The notes under the pieces are model-generated. The model searched no databases and was not told where the DNA came from. It was given only the letters and a program-made list of their open reading frames with translations. The position numbers and the translations under genes were made by a program. DNA of 64,000 nucleotides, from contig JANFNE010000070.1 of assembly GCA_024867545.1 (NCBI GenBank), positions 1 through 64,000 of the forward strand. Direction: 5' to 3'. This stretch comes from Phytopythium helicoides (taxonomy: Eukaryota; Oomycota; Peronosporomycetes; Pythiales; Pythiaceae). Positions 10,904-20,973 of this stretch are shown here, one piece after another. How positions within the stretch are numbered: position 1 is the stretch's first letter; each line of letters opens with the position of its first letter.

Positions 10904-13900
10904 CTACCGCTTGAGGTGGCTCACGTACTTGAGCGTCAGGTAGATGAAGAGCTGCAGCACCACCCAGAAGACGATCAAGCCCGCCATGTAATGGTACTTG
11001 TTTTCCGGCTGGAAATCGTACTCGTCCTTGATGTACTCGGCAACCGTCACGTTCTCACCCGTCGTCAACGTCACAATCGTGTCGCGCTCACCAAGCTGAG
11101 AGCCCACGAGCGTCGATAGCGAGTACCGAGACGGAAGGAGGTATGTGAACCAACGGTAGAACCCGTACATCTTCGGGTACGGCAGCAGGTAGCCCGAGAA
11201 CAAGTTGAACAGACACGACAGCGCACCGACCGCCACGTTCGCAACCTTCACGTTCGGAGTCAACACCGCCATCCACTGGCCCGTGAAAGTTGAAATGGCC
11301 GTATACAGGAAGAAGCAGAACCAGTAGAAGAAGAATGTGCTCGCACTCGAGTCCCAGCCGACCAAGAAGTACTCGATCACCACGAACAGAGACACCACCA
11401 AAAACAGGTACGGCACCTCAGCCAGGAACAGCGACAGACTGTACGGCAGCGGACCGTAGTAGTTCGACATACGCTCACGGTAGAACACCGCGCGCTCCGC
11501 ACACGTCACCTCCAGCACCATCATCATGTTCAGCACACCGATGAAGTCCATACTGTTGTAGATCAGACCGATGTGCGAGTTGATGCGCTTCAGGCTATCA
11601 GCCGAGAGCTGGTAGAACGTCGTACCGAAGATGATCGCGAACAGCGGGTAAAGGAAGATACGCAGGAAGTTGTACTGCGGGTTGCGCCAGTATGTCAACG
11701 CCTGCTTCTTCGCCAGCTCCTTCATCTGGTTCGAGAACGGCGTCGCAATCGGGTCGTAGTTCAGCGTCGAGAACTTCACAAACTCGTCAGACACCTCGCA
11801 AAGCTTAACAGTGCGAGCGTAGTTCGACTGGTACAGTTCACTGTTCTTGTACTCCACCGAGTAGTCCTTCACGTCGCGACCAATACCAGCACCAATCACC
11901 TCCAGCATGTACGTCGCGGGGTTGTACTGAGGACGGATCTCCTCCGTGCCGGGAATCGACGCAAAGTACTCCAGCATCGTCACAGAGTCCTTGCCGAGGT
12001 CACCGAAGTATGCCGTGTAGCCACCAAGCTGAAGAAGCAGAAGACCATCGAACAGCTCGAAGATCGAGATACTAGGCTGGTGGATCGTGCAAAGCACTGT
12101 ACGACCAGTGCGAGCAATCGACTGCACACCACGCATCACAATCAGAGCCGACCGAGCATCCAGACCACTCGTGGGCTCATCCAGGAACAGGATACTGGGG
12201 TTCGCAACCACCTCCACACCGATCGTCACGCGCTTCTTCTGCTCCACAGACAGACTGCCAACCATCTCATGCGAAATAGTAGTCAATTCCAGCAGATCCA
12301 GTGTCTCGTGCACAAGGTTCATGCGCTCCTCCTCCGTGAAGTTAGGCGGCAGACGCAGGTTCGCAGAGAACACGAGTGCCTCGTAGATCGTCGCGGCTTC
12401 GGAGTGGATATCCATCTGTTCGCAGTACGCTGTGATGCGGCTGAAGTTGGCAGGGTTCTTGGGTTCACCATTCACAATGATGTCACCAACGATGCGTCCA
12501 CCAGTCTTGCGGCCAGCAATCACGTCCATCAGCGTTGTCTTACCGGCGCCCGTTGATCCCATGAGAGCAACCATCTTGCCAGGCTCGAAGTGAGCAGTCA
12601 CACCGTACAGAAGCTGCTTCTCCACACCCGACGGCAGGGTGACGTAGTAGTCGAGGTCCTTGATGCACAGGTTCGCAGGCACGAACGGAAGACCGCCGCC
12701 GCGAACATGATTGGGAGCAGCCGCTGCCACACCGCCACCAGGCGTCTTTACCTCCACGTACACGTGGTCGCCCGCATCCTCGTCGGCATCCGTCTTGGTC
12801 GTCTTGCCAGTCACACCCAGGTACTTCTCGTAGCGGATGAAATGCAGTGACGCAGCGTTCAGACCCGTGAAAATGAAGTAGTATGCGATAAGAACTGCCA
12901 CGCCGAACCACAGGTACCCGTATCCTTGCGTGATCGAGAAACCCAGCAGCTTCGTGTGACCTTCACCACCATCGTAGCGACTAGCGTTGAACTCCGACAG
13001 CATCACACTGCGCAAAGCCCAAGCCAGGGGGTTGAACCAGTACATCCAGATCCAGTAGTCCGGGATCAACTCCGCGAGGATGATGTTGCCCGAGAACAGC
13101 AGGAAGAAACTCACTGAGATACCGGCGCAAGCCTGGGCAAACGTGATGCTCGGCGAGATCGAACTCAGCAGTGACATGTACGCGCCGATGGCATGTTGGA
13201 ACGCCACCAGGATCAGCAGGTACACGATGTACTGCACGAACGTCCGCGTCAAACCGCTCATGAAGTAGAAGAACGTGCCCATGAGGAACGATACCGACAG
13301 GTTCACTGGAATCTGCACCACACTCTCAGCAATCGAGTACGACATCGTCCGGAAGAAGTTACGCGACCGCTGCTTGTAAAACACGTTGCGAAGCATGAAA
13401 CAGATCGACAGCTGCTGCCACGCCTGACGCTGGAACACAGCCACACTGAAGAACATCATACGAAGGTAGTACGTCGAGCTGACCTCGTAGTAGATCATGC
13501 CGAGCACCAGACCGACGATCATGGCTTCGAAAAGCTTACCCCACAGCAGCGGTCGGTCACGAAGCCAAATCGTCTTCTGACGGTTCAAGAGCAGCAGTGT
13601 GCTTGGCCAGAACGCAAGACCGAACTCCGACTTCTCCTTCGAGCGAGCCAGGTTCGCCACACTCTTCGCCTTGATGAAGTCCTCTGGGTTCTCGAACGAG
13701 TGCTCGTTGAAACCCTTGCTGATCGCCTCGTGGGTCTTCTTGTAGATGCTCGACTGGCAGAACATCGTGTTGAAGTCCTCCGGTGTGATCGCAAGCTTGC
13801 TGATCTCCACGTTGCCGTTCGCATACTTGCGACCACGACCTGACGTCACCTCGATGAGGAAGTCGGCAGGGTCCGTACGCGGCGGGCAAGTGAAGCCGCG

Positions 13901-14983
13901 CTCCTGGAAGTAGTTGAGGATCTCTGTGCGAGGGCCGTGGTAGATGAGATGACCCTCGTTCACCATCAGAATGTAGTCGAACAGCTCGACGACCTCGGGC
14001 GTAGGCTGCAGCAGCGCCACGACCGATGAACCACCAAGCGTGCGGCACCACGTGCGCAGCGACTGCATGATGTCGAACGTCGCCGCAGAGTCGAGACCCG
14101 TCGAGATTTCGTCACACAGGAACAGGCTCTGACCGCCAACGAGGATCTCACCCACCGTCACACGCTTGCGCTCACCGCCACTCACACCACGCAGCAACGC
14201 ATCGCCGACCACCGTGTCGGCACAGTTGTTGAGACCCAGAATGTGCAGGATCAGCTCTGTCCGGAGGGCAGCAATGTCGCGCACGTCCTCCGGCTGGTCC
14301 TCCGGCAGACCGTTCATACACAAGTCGGCGAACTTGAACGTCTCGCGCACCGTGAGCGTCGGGATGTGGTTGTCGCGCTGGTCGATGAGACCCACGAGCT
14401 TGATCAGGTCGATCTGGTCACCGCGCAGACCCGAGTACGTCACCTCTCCGCCGATCGTCGTCTTGCTGTCATCCTGGAGCTTGCCAGCCAGCGCCTTGAG
14501 GAACGTCGACTTGCCAGCTCCGGGGTTGGCGAGCACGAGCGTCATGGATCCGGGCTTGATCACGCCGCTCATGGGGTGCAGCACGTCCTTGGTGATCGTG
14601 GCGGGTTTGTTCCACGGCGTGAAGATCTGGCGCAGATGCGAGCCGACCGTTCCCTGCTTGGCCTTCTCGGCCAGCACCTCGACCGAGAAGCTGAGGTTCT
14701 CGAAGCGCACCTCGGGCGTCGGCAGCTGCACGTTCACCTTTCGCGAGAGGTGGTGGTACTTCTTGTAGAAGCGCTCGAGGCCTCCGTTCAGCATCGAGTC
14801 GAGGTTCTCGGCACGCAGCGTCGAGTAGCGGCTGATCATGTCGTCGTCCTTGTTGGTGTACGGGTCCTGGATCGACCGGAAGTTGAGCGACCGGTACACC
14901 GCCGGCACGTCGCCGTCGTTCTCATCGCGCAGCAGCGCCTTGTCGTCGCCCTCGGGCCGCAGCAGCGCGTCCTTGTCGGTCAT
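10904..14983 (-). CDS. PDR-type (ABCG) full-size ABC transporter, copy 3
   Basis: Intact PDR exporter of about 1359 residues. The frame is open for 28 more codons upstream, but the ATG at 14983 (MTDKDALLRPEG) matches the conserved start of copies 1 and 2, so I place the start there. All NBD1 and NBD2 motifs are present as in copy 1. The protein is a mosaic: most of it is nearly identical to copy 2, while the block GFNEHSFENPEDF and the segment SELYQSNYARTVKLCEV match copy 1. One odd change is FDYILM just after the NBD1 H-loop region, where the other three copies have FDDILM (codon at 13973-13975). Predicted plasma-membrane efflux pump, substrate unknown. Confidence 0.94.
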   Translation of the reverse strand: MTDKDALLRPEGDDKALLRDENDGDVPAVYRSLNFRSIQDPYTNKDDDMISRYSTLRAENLDSMLNGGLERFYKKYHHLSRKVNVQLPTPEVRFENLSFSVEVLAEKAKQGTVGSHLRQIFTPWNKPATITKDVLHPMSGVIKPGSMTLVLANPGAGKSTFLKALAGKLQDDSKTTIGGEVTYSGLRGDQIDLIKLVGLIDQRDNHIPTLTVRETFKFADLCMNGLPEDQPEDVRDIAALRTELILHILGLNNCADTVVGDALLRGVSGGERKRVTVGEILVGGQSLFLCDEISTGLDSAATFDIMQSLRTWCRTLGGSSVVALLQPTPEVVELFDYILMVNEGHLIYHGPRTEILNYFQERGFTCPPRTDPADFLIEVTSGRGRKYANGNVEISKLAITPEDFNTMFCQSSIYKKTHEAISKGFNEHSFENPEDFIKAKSVANLARSKEKSEFGLAFWPSTLLLLNRQKTIWLRDRPLLWGKLFEAMIVGLVLGMIYYEVSSTYYLRMMFFSVAVFQRQAWQQLSICFMLRNVFYKQRSRNFFRTMSYSIAESVVQIPVNLSVSFLMGTFFYFMSGLTRTFVQYIVYLLILVAFQHAIGAYMSLLSSISPSITFAQACAGISVSFFLLFSGNIILAELIPDYWIWMYWFNPLAWALRSVMLSEFNASRYDGGEGHTKLLGFSITQGYGYLWFGVAVLIAYYFIFTGLNAASLHFIRYEKYLGVTGKTTKTDADEDAGDHVYVEVKTPGGGVAAAAPNHVRGGGLPFVPANLCIKDLDYYVTLPSGVEKQLLYGVTAHFEPGKMVALMGSTGAGKTTLMDVIAGRKTGGRIVGDIIVNGEPKNPANFSRITAYCEQMDIHSEAATIYEALVFSANLRLPPNFTEEERMNLVHETLDLLELTTISHEMVGSLSVEQKKRVTIGVEVVANPSILFLDEPTSGLDARSALIVMRGVQSIARTGRTVLCTIHQPSISIFELFDGLLLLQLGGYTAYFGDLGKDSVTMLEYFASIPGTEEIRPQYNPATYMLEVIGAGIGRDVKDYSVEYKNSELYQSNYARTVKLCEVSDEFVKFSTLNYDPIATPFSNQMKELAKKQALTYWRNPQYNFLRIFLYPLFAIIFGTTFYQLSADSLKRINSHIGLIYNSMDFIGVLNMMMVLEVTCAERAVFYRERMSNYYGPLPYSLSLFLAEVPYLFLVVSLFVVIEYFLVGWDSSASTFFFYWFCFFLYTAISTFTGQWMAVLTPNVKVANVAVGALSCLFNLFSGYLLPYPKMYGFYRWFTYLLPSRYSLSTLVGSQLGERDTIVTLTTGENVTVAEYIKDEYDFQPENKYHYMAGLIVFWVVLQLFIYLTLKYVSHLKR

Positions 14984-16908
14984 GGCGCCTGTCTCCGAGT
15001 CGGGAAAGCTCGAGCGGGGCTTGGCTTGGGGCCTTGGGCGCAAATTGCAGACTGAGGCAACGCCCACGAGGAGCGCCGCCGCCGCCGACGTTTACTCGGC
15101 GCGTACGTAGATTTCTCTCTAGCGGTTTGTATACGCGGCTGAGAGTGGCACCTCCACGGCTTTTCAAGACCCGAGATTGAAGGATATGGAGTGGACCACC
15201 TGAAACGTACCTATGTGCCCTCGACTTGCCTCGGCTTTGCGCGTGAGGGAAGTCCTTTTATATCACGCCCGCTGCGGGCTTATGGTATACTAATTGCAAG
15301 TCAACTACGCACTGCAGCGTTTTTGGACAAGTGATGTCGGTACGTACCAATAGCCCTACCCCGCGCGGAAACGTAACAACGCTGTCAAAGCTGGTCCAAT
15401 GGGCAGAGAGCGGACAGATGCTTAGCGCGGGAATTAGCATGCGCTTTAGCGCTCGCGTTAGCCGCAAAGATACAGCTGGCCGATCTTCGTCAAGATCCGC
15501 TGCTTCAAAGCGAGAGGGGGCTCTGCCATCTTGCTTTCCATCCGTCCACGTGCGTGGAGTCCGTGTGCAGCCATGTCCTCTACGCGCGAGCGCACCGGCT
15601 GGCTCGCATTCGTGGCTGGAGGCTGCGAGAGCGTTAGAGCTCGCTTTGAGATTCGTTTAGAGACAAGCTTAGAGATAAGCTTAAAGCTGCGTTAGCACCC
15701 CGAGGAGCGGCCCAGTACCATACACTTTCCAAGTCCAGAAAATTCGTACCAAACTCGGGACCAGTACGACCTCATGGACCAGCACGAGACGAGGACCAGC
15801 ACGATCCTCGCGCTTGAGGACCAGTACGAAAGGCAAGCACGCTTCTACGGTATGTTGTGTGCCACGCTGGCGCCGTCACGGAATTGACGCCGCAACAAAA
15901 GTATCTTGCGCCTCTATTCGATCATGCTACGCTGGGACTCGACTGGTGTCGATCCTTTTGGCTCGGACGCGTCCAGATTCCCATGGGCTGAAGGTCTGTC
16001 TACGCTTGGCCAGCGGCGTTGAGCGAGCGAGCGAGTGAGAGAGCGAACTCTTCCGCTTTTGCTTTCAGGGGACCAAAGGAGCTCATGGGGCCGGAGACGC
16101 ATCCATGGAGCTTCAAACACTGCCTCGCAGTCGAGGTAGAAGAAGAAACTCTGCCATAGCAGGTGCGACGCTCTTTCCAGGAGCCCCTTGCGTCGCGGTG
16201 GATGCTGCTGCTGCGATCGTGACCTCACGCTGCTGTCCTACGATTGCTCGCTGAACTGTGTGGGGCTGCCTGGGGGCTGCAACCACTTGTAGCTCGTTCC
16301 GACCACATAACACGCCACGCAAGAGGGAGGACCGGTGGTACACCCCGCAGCGCTTGCGCCAGCTCCAATCCTCTCGAGCCTGTCTGCTCGGGGGAGTAGC
16401 GGACCACAAACTGTTGAAATGACCGACGCTACGTGCGACAAACTCCTTCGGACCAGCATGCCGATGCTGGAGGAGTTGACGTGGCCGCGCCTCTTTGCTC
16501 CTTTCTGGTCCTCGTAGCGGCTCATTTCAAAGATGAATGGCGTGGCTGCTGGCCACGTACGCGTTGACGTTGATGTGCTCGACTGTCGCGTGCCATAGAA
16601 ACGATCAAAATTCGGCCTCGTTCGAAAATGGACGACTTGGCGACGACCGATTCGACTTCAACCACCTCGCTGGCAATGGATGGCCACCATTGCGTGGTGA
16701 GCGACTGCCGATGACGCCGCGATGCTGGCAGTGTTGCAGTGAGGGCGGCCAAAAGCTTCAAGCTGAAGTTGTTGCAGCCCAACGAGAATAAACACCGATG
16801 CATGCCAAGCAAATGAAACGCTTTACTGAACGAGAGGGATAATGCAAAAAAGGCGTCTGCTAGGAGACAGCGAGTCCTCGAGGAACGTGGCAAGGCACGG
16901 CGAAGAGA
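14984..16908. promoter_or_regulatory. Intergenic gap 3: promoter of PDR copy 3
   Basis: The largest gap in the PDR array (1.9 kb). I see no gene; the scattered ORFs below 125 residues have no recognisable composition. The first 70 bp upstream of copy 3 carry GGCGCAAATTGCAGA (15037-15051), shared with copy 1. A dense group of ACCAGYACGA boxes lies at 15760-15829 and is listed separately. A weaker copy (ACCAGCATGC) is near 16452. Confidence 0.4.
15760..15829 (+). promoter_or_regulatory. Cluster of four same-orientation ACCAGYACGA boxes
   Basis: Four copies in one orientation within 70 bp: ACCAGTACGA at 15760, ACCAGCACGA at 15778 and at 15795, and ACCAGTACGA at 15820, with start-to-start spacings of 18, 17 and 25 bp. 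Each is preceded by GG, so the unit reads GGACCAGYACGA. It could be a short degenerate minisatellite or an array of binding sites; recurrence in the other gaps favours binding sites. Confidence 0.6.
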
Positions 16909-19900
16909 TCAACGCTTGAGGTGGCTCACATACTTGAGCGTCAGGTAGATGAAGAGCTGGATGACGACCCAGAAAATGATCAGCGCAAGCATGAAGTAGT
17001 GCTTATGCTCCGGCTGGAAGTCGTATTCGTTTTTGATATATGTCGACACCGTCACGTTGGCACCTGTCGTTAGGGTCACGATCGTGTCGCGCTCGCCAAG
17101 CTGAGAACCAACAAGTGCAGACAGCGAGTACCGAGACGGAATGAGGTACGTGAACCAACGGTAGAACCCGTACATCTTCGGATACGGCAGTAGGTAGCCC
17201 GAGAACAGGTTGAAGATACATGAGATGGCGCCGACAGCCACGTTCGCAACCTTCACGTTCGGAGTCAACACCGCCATCCACTGGCCGACATACGAGCATA
17301 TCGACGTGTAAAGGTAGAAGCAGAACCAGTAGAAGAAGAACACGTCAGCGTCCGAGTCCCAACCGACCAAGAAGTACTCGATCACCACGAACAGAGACAC
17401 CACCAAAAACAGGTACGGCACCTCCGAGAAGAACAGCGACAGACTGTACGGCAGCGGACCGTAGTAGTTCGACATACGCTCACGGTAGAACACCGCGCGC
17501 TCCGCACACGTCACCTCCAGTACCATCATCATGTTCAGCACACCGATGAAGTCCATACTGTTGTAGATCAGACCAATGTGCGAGTTGATCTTCTTCAGGT
17601 TGCTCGCATCCAGCTGGTAGAAAGTTGTGCCGAAGATGATCGCGAACAGCGGGTACAGGAAGATACGCAGGAAGTTGTACTGCGGGTTGCGCCAGTATGT
17701 CAACGCCTGCTTCTTCGCCAGCTCCTTCATCTGGTTCGAGAACGGAGTCGCAATCGGGTCGTAGTTCAGCGTCGAGAACTTCACAAACTCGTCAGACACT
17801 TTGCACAACTCTAGTGTTCGCTCACGGTTGCGCTTGCACAAATCACTCTTGGCGTACTCCACCGAGTAGTCCTTCACGTCACGACCGATACCAGCGCCAA
17901 TCACCTCCAGCATGTACGTCGCAGGGTTGTACTGAGGACGGATCTCCTCCGTGCCGGGAATCGACGCAAAGTACTCCAGCATCGTCACAGAGTCCTTGCC
18001 GAGGTCGCCAAAGTATGCAGTCGTACCACCAAGCTGAAGCAGCAGAAGACCGTCGAAGAGCTCAAAGATCGAGATACTAGGCTGATGGATCGTGCAAAGC
18101 ACAGTACGACCAGTGCGAGCAATCGACTGCACACCACGCATCACAATCAGAGCCGAGCGAGCATCCAGACCACTCGTAGGCTCATCCAGGAACAGAATAC
18201 TGGGGTTCGCAACCACCTCCACACCGATCGTCACGCGCTTCTTCTGCTCCACAGACAGGTTCATCACCATTTCGTGCGAAATTGCGGACAATTCTAGCAG
18301 ATCCAGCGTCTCATGCACAAGGTTCATGCGCTCCTCCTCCGTGAAGTTAGGCGGCAGACGCAGGTTCGCAGAGAACACGAGTGCCTCGTAGATCGACGCA
18401 GCCTCTGAGTGGATGTCCATCTGTTCGCAGTACGCCGTGATACGGCTGAAGTTGGCAGGGTTCTTGGGTTCACCGTTCACAATGATCTCACCAATGATTC
18501 GGCCGCCAGTCTTGCGACCAGCAATGACGTCCATCAGCGTCGTCTTACCGGCACCCGTCGATCCCATGAGTGCAACCATCTTGCCGGGCTCGAAGTGAGC
18601 GGTAATGCTGTACAGTAATTGCTTCTCAACACCAGATTCAAGCGTGACGTGGTAGTCGAGGTCCTTGATGCACAGGTTCGCAGGCACGAACGGAAGACCG
18701 CCGCCACGAACGGGGCCAGAAGGGGCTGGCGCAGTCACAACTCCACCACCAGGTGTCTTCACCTCCACGTACACATGGGCGTTCGGATCTTCGTCAGCAT
18801 CCGTCTTGGTCGTCTTACCAGTCACACCCAAATGCTTCTCATAGCGGATGAAATGGAGAGCAGCAGCGTTCAGACCCGTGAAAATGAAGTAGTACGCAAT
18901 GAGAATACCGACGCCGAACCAGCAGTAGCCATATCCTTGAGTGATCGAGAAACTCAGCAGCTTCGTGTGGCCCGTGCCATCGTCGTAGCGGCTAGCGTTG
19001 AACTCCGACAGCATCACACTGCGCAAGGCCCAAGCCAGAGGATCAAACCAGTACATCCAGATCCAGTAGTCCGGGATCAACTCCGCGAGGATGATGTTAC
19101 CCGAGAACAACAGGAAGAAACTCACAGAGATACCAGCGCAAGCTTGTCCAAACGTGATGGTCGGCGAGATCGAACTCAGCAGTGACATGTACGCGCCGAT
19201 GGCATGCTGGAACGCCACCAGGATCAGCAGGTACACGATGTACTGTGGGAACGTCCGCGTCAAACCGCTCATGAAGTAGAAGAACGTGCCCATGAGGAAC
19301 GACACCGACAGGTTCACGGGAATCTGTACCACACTCTCGGCAATAGAGTACGACATCGTCCGGAAGAAGTTACGCGACCGCTGCTTGTAAAACACCTTTC
19401 GAAGGTGAAAGCAGATTGTCAATTGCTGCCACGCCTGACGCTGGAACACAGCCACACTGAAGAACATCATGCGCAGGTAGTACGTCGAGCTGACCTCGTA
19501 GTAGATCATACCGAGCACCAGACCGACGATCATGGCTTCGAAGAGCTTACCCCACAACAGCGGTCGATCACGAAGCCAAATCGTCTTCTGACGGTTCAAG
19601 AGCAACAGTGTGCTTGGCCAGAAAGCGAGACCGAACTCCGACTGCTCCTTGGAACGAGCAAGGCTAGCAGCGCTCTTCGCTTTTTTGAAATCCTCGGGCT
19701 TTTCAAGCAAGAGGGTCTCGTTGAAACCCTTGCTGATGATGTCGTGGGTCTTCTTGTAGATACTCGACTGGCAGAACATCGTGTTAAACTCCTCGGGCGT
19801 GATCGCAAGCTTGCTGATCTCCACGTTGCCATTCGCATACTTGCGACCGCGACCTGATGTCACCTCGATGAGGAAGTCGGCAGGGTCCGTACGCGGTGGG

Positions 19901-20973
19901 CAAGTGAAACCACGCTCCTGGAAGTAGTTGAGGATTTCCGTGCGAGGACCGTGGTAGATGAGATGACCCTCGTTGATCATGAGAATATCGTCGAAAAGCT
20001 CGACCACCTCGGGCGTAGGCTGAAGAAGGGCGCACACCACCGTGCCACCCAATGTGCGGCACCAAGACCGTAGCGAGGTGATGATGTCGAACGTCGCCGC
20101 AGAGTCGAGGCCCGTCGAGATCTCATCACACAGGAACAGGCTCTGACCGCCAACGAGAATTTCGCCGATGGTCACGCGCTTGCGCTCACCGCCACTCACA
20201 CCACGCAGCAACGCATCGCCGACCACCGTGTCGGCACAGTTGTTGAGACCCAGAATGTGCAGGATCAGCTCTGTCCGGAGGGCAGCAATGTCGCGCACGT
20301 CCTCAGGCTGGTTCTCTGGGTTGCCATTCATGCACATGTCGGCGAACTTGAACGTCTCACGCACCGTGAGCGTCGGGATGTGATTGTCGGTCTGATCAAT
20401 GAGTCCGGCGAGCTTGATCAGGTCGATCTGGTCTCCACGAAGGCCAGAGTACGTCACCTCTCCGCCGATCGTCGTCTTGCTGTTGTCCTGGAGCTTGCCA
20501 GCCAGCGCCTTGAGGAACGTCGACTTGCCAGCTCCGGGGTTGGCGAGCACGAGCGTCATGGTGCCAGGCTTGATCACGCCGCTCATGGGGTGCAGCACGT
20601 CCTTGGTGATCATGGCGGGCTTGTCCCATGGGGTGAAAATCTTGCGGAGGTAGGACCCGACCGTTCCCTGCTTGGCCTTCTCGGCTGGCACGATCGCCGA
20701 AAAGCTGAGGTTCTCGAAGCGGACTTCAGGCGTCGGCAGCTGCACGTTCACCTTTCGCGAGAGGTGGTGGTACTTCTTGTAAAAGTTCTCGAGGCCTCCA
20801 TTGAGCATCGAGTCGAGGTTCTCTGCGCGTAGTGTGCTATATCTGCTGATCATGTCGTCGTCCTTGTTGGTGTACGGGTCCTGGATCGACCGGAAGTTGA
20901 GCGAGCGGTAGACGCCCGGGACATCCTCGTCGGCCGCGACCGGGTCCTCGGCTCTCAATAGAGCGTCAGACAT
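16909..20973 (-). CDS. PDR-type (ABCG) full-size ABC transporter, copy 4
   Basis: Intact PDR exporter of about 1354 residues. The frame extends 59 codons further upstream, but that stretch is not like the other copies. The ATG at 20973 gives MSDALLRAEDP, aligning with the MTDK starts of the other copies, so I choose it. NBD1 motifs NPGAGKST, VSGGERKR, LFLCDE and NBD2 motifs GSTGAGKTT, LSVEQKKR, LFLDEPTSGLD are all present. It differs from copies 2 and 3 in short blocks, for example YAKSDLCKRNRERTLELC, DADVFFFYWFCFYLY and a TAPAPSGP linker, and is the more diverged member downstream of NBD2. Expected role is plasma-membrane efflux. Confidence 0.94.
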   Translation of the reverse strand: MSDALLRAEDPVAADEDVPGVYRSLNFRSIQDPYTNKDDDMISRYSTLRAENLDSMLNGGLENFYKKYHHLSRKVNVQLPTPEVRFENLSFSAIVPAEKAKQGTVGSYLRKIFTPWDKPAMITKDVLHPMSGVIKPGTMTLVLANPGAGKSTFLKALAGKLQDNSKTTIGGEVTYSGLRGDQIDLIKLAGLIDQTDNHIPTLTVRETFKFADMCMNGNPENQPEDVRDIAALRTELILHILGLNNCADTVVGDALLRGVSGGERKRVTIGEILVGGQSLFLCDEISTGLDSAATFDIITSLRSWCRTLGGTVVCALLQPTPEVVELFDDILMINEGHLIYHGPRTEILNYFQERGFTCPPRTDPADFLIEVTSGRGRKYANGNVEISKLAITPEEFNTMFCQSSIYKKTHDIISKGFNETLLLEKPEDFKKAKSAASLARSKEQSEFGLAFWPSTLLLLNRQKTIWLRDRPLLWGKLFEAMIVGLVLGMIYYEVSSTYYLRMMFFSVAVFQRQAWQQLTICFHLRKVFYKQRSRNFFRTMSYSIAESVVQIPVNLSVSFLMGTFFYFMSGLTRTFPQYIVYLLILVAFQHAIGAYMSLLSSISPTITFGQACAGISVSFFLLFSGNIILAELIPDYWIWMYWFDPLAWALRSVMLSEFNASRYDDGTGHTKLLSFSITQGYGYCWFGVGILIAYYFIFTGLNAAALHFIRYEKHLGVTGKTTKTDADEDPNAHVYVEVKTPGGGVVTAPAPSGPVRGGGLPFVPANLCIKDLDYHVTLESGVEKQLLYSITAHFEPGKMVALMGSTGAGKTTLMDVIAGRKTGGRIIGEIIVNGEPKNPANFSRITAYCEQMDIHSEAASIYEALVFSANLRLPPNFTEEERMNLVHETLDLLELSAISHEMVMNLSVEQKKRVTIGVEVVANPSILFLDEPTSGLDARSALIVMRGVQSIARTGRTVLCTIHQPSISIFELFDGLLLLQLGGTTAYFGDLGKDSVTMLEYFASIPGTEEIRPQYNPATYMLEVIGAGIGRDVKDYSVEYAKSDLCKRNRERTLELCKVSDEFVKFSTLNYDPIATPFSNQMKELAKKQALTYWRNPQYNFLRIFLYPLFAIIFGTTFYQLDASNLKKINSHIGLIYNSMDFIGVLNMMMVLEVTCAERAVFYRERMSNYYGPLPYSLSLFFSEVPYLFLVVSLFVVIEYFLVGWDSDADVFFFYWFCFYLYTSICSYVGQWMAVLTPNVKVANVAVGAISCIFNLFSGYLLPYPKMYGFYRWFTYLIPSRYSLSALVGSQLGERDTIVTLTTGANVTVSTYIKNEYDFQPEHKHYFMLALIIFWVVIQLFIYLTLKYVSHLKR

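Noticed and set aside
219..20973. PDR array as transposon-borne or horizontally acquired
   Set aside because: No terminal repeats, transposase or target-site duplication seen. Local tandem duplication with conversion explains it.
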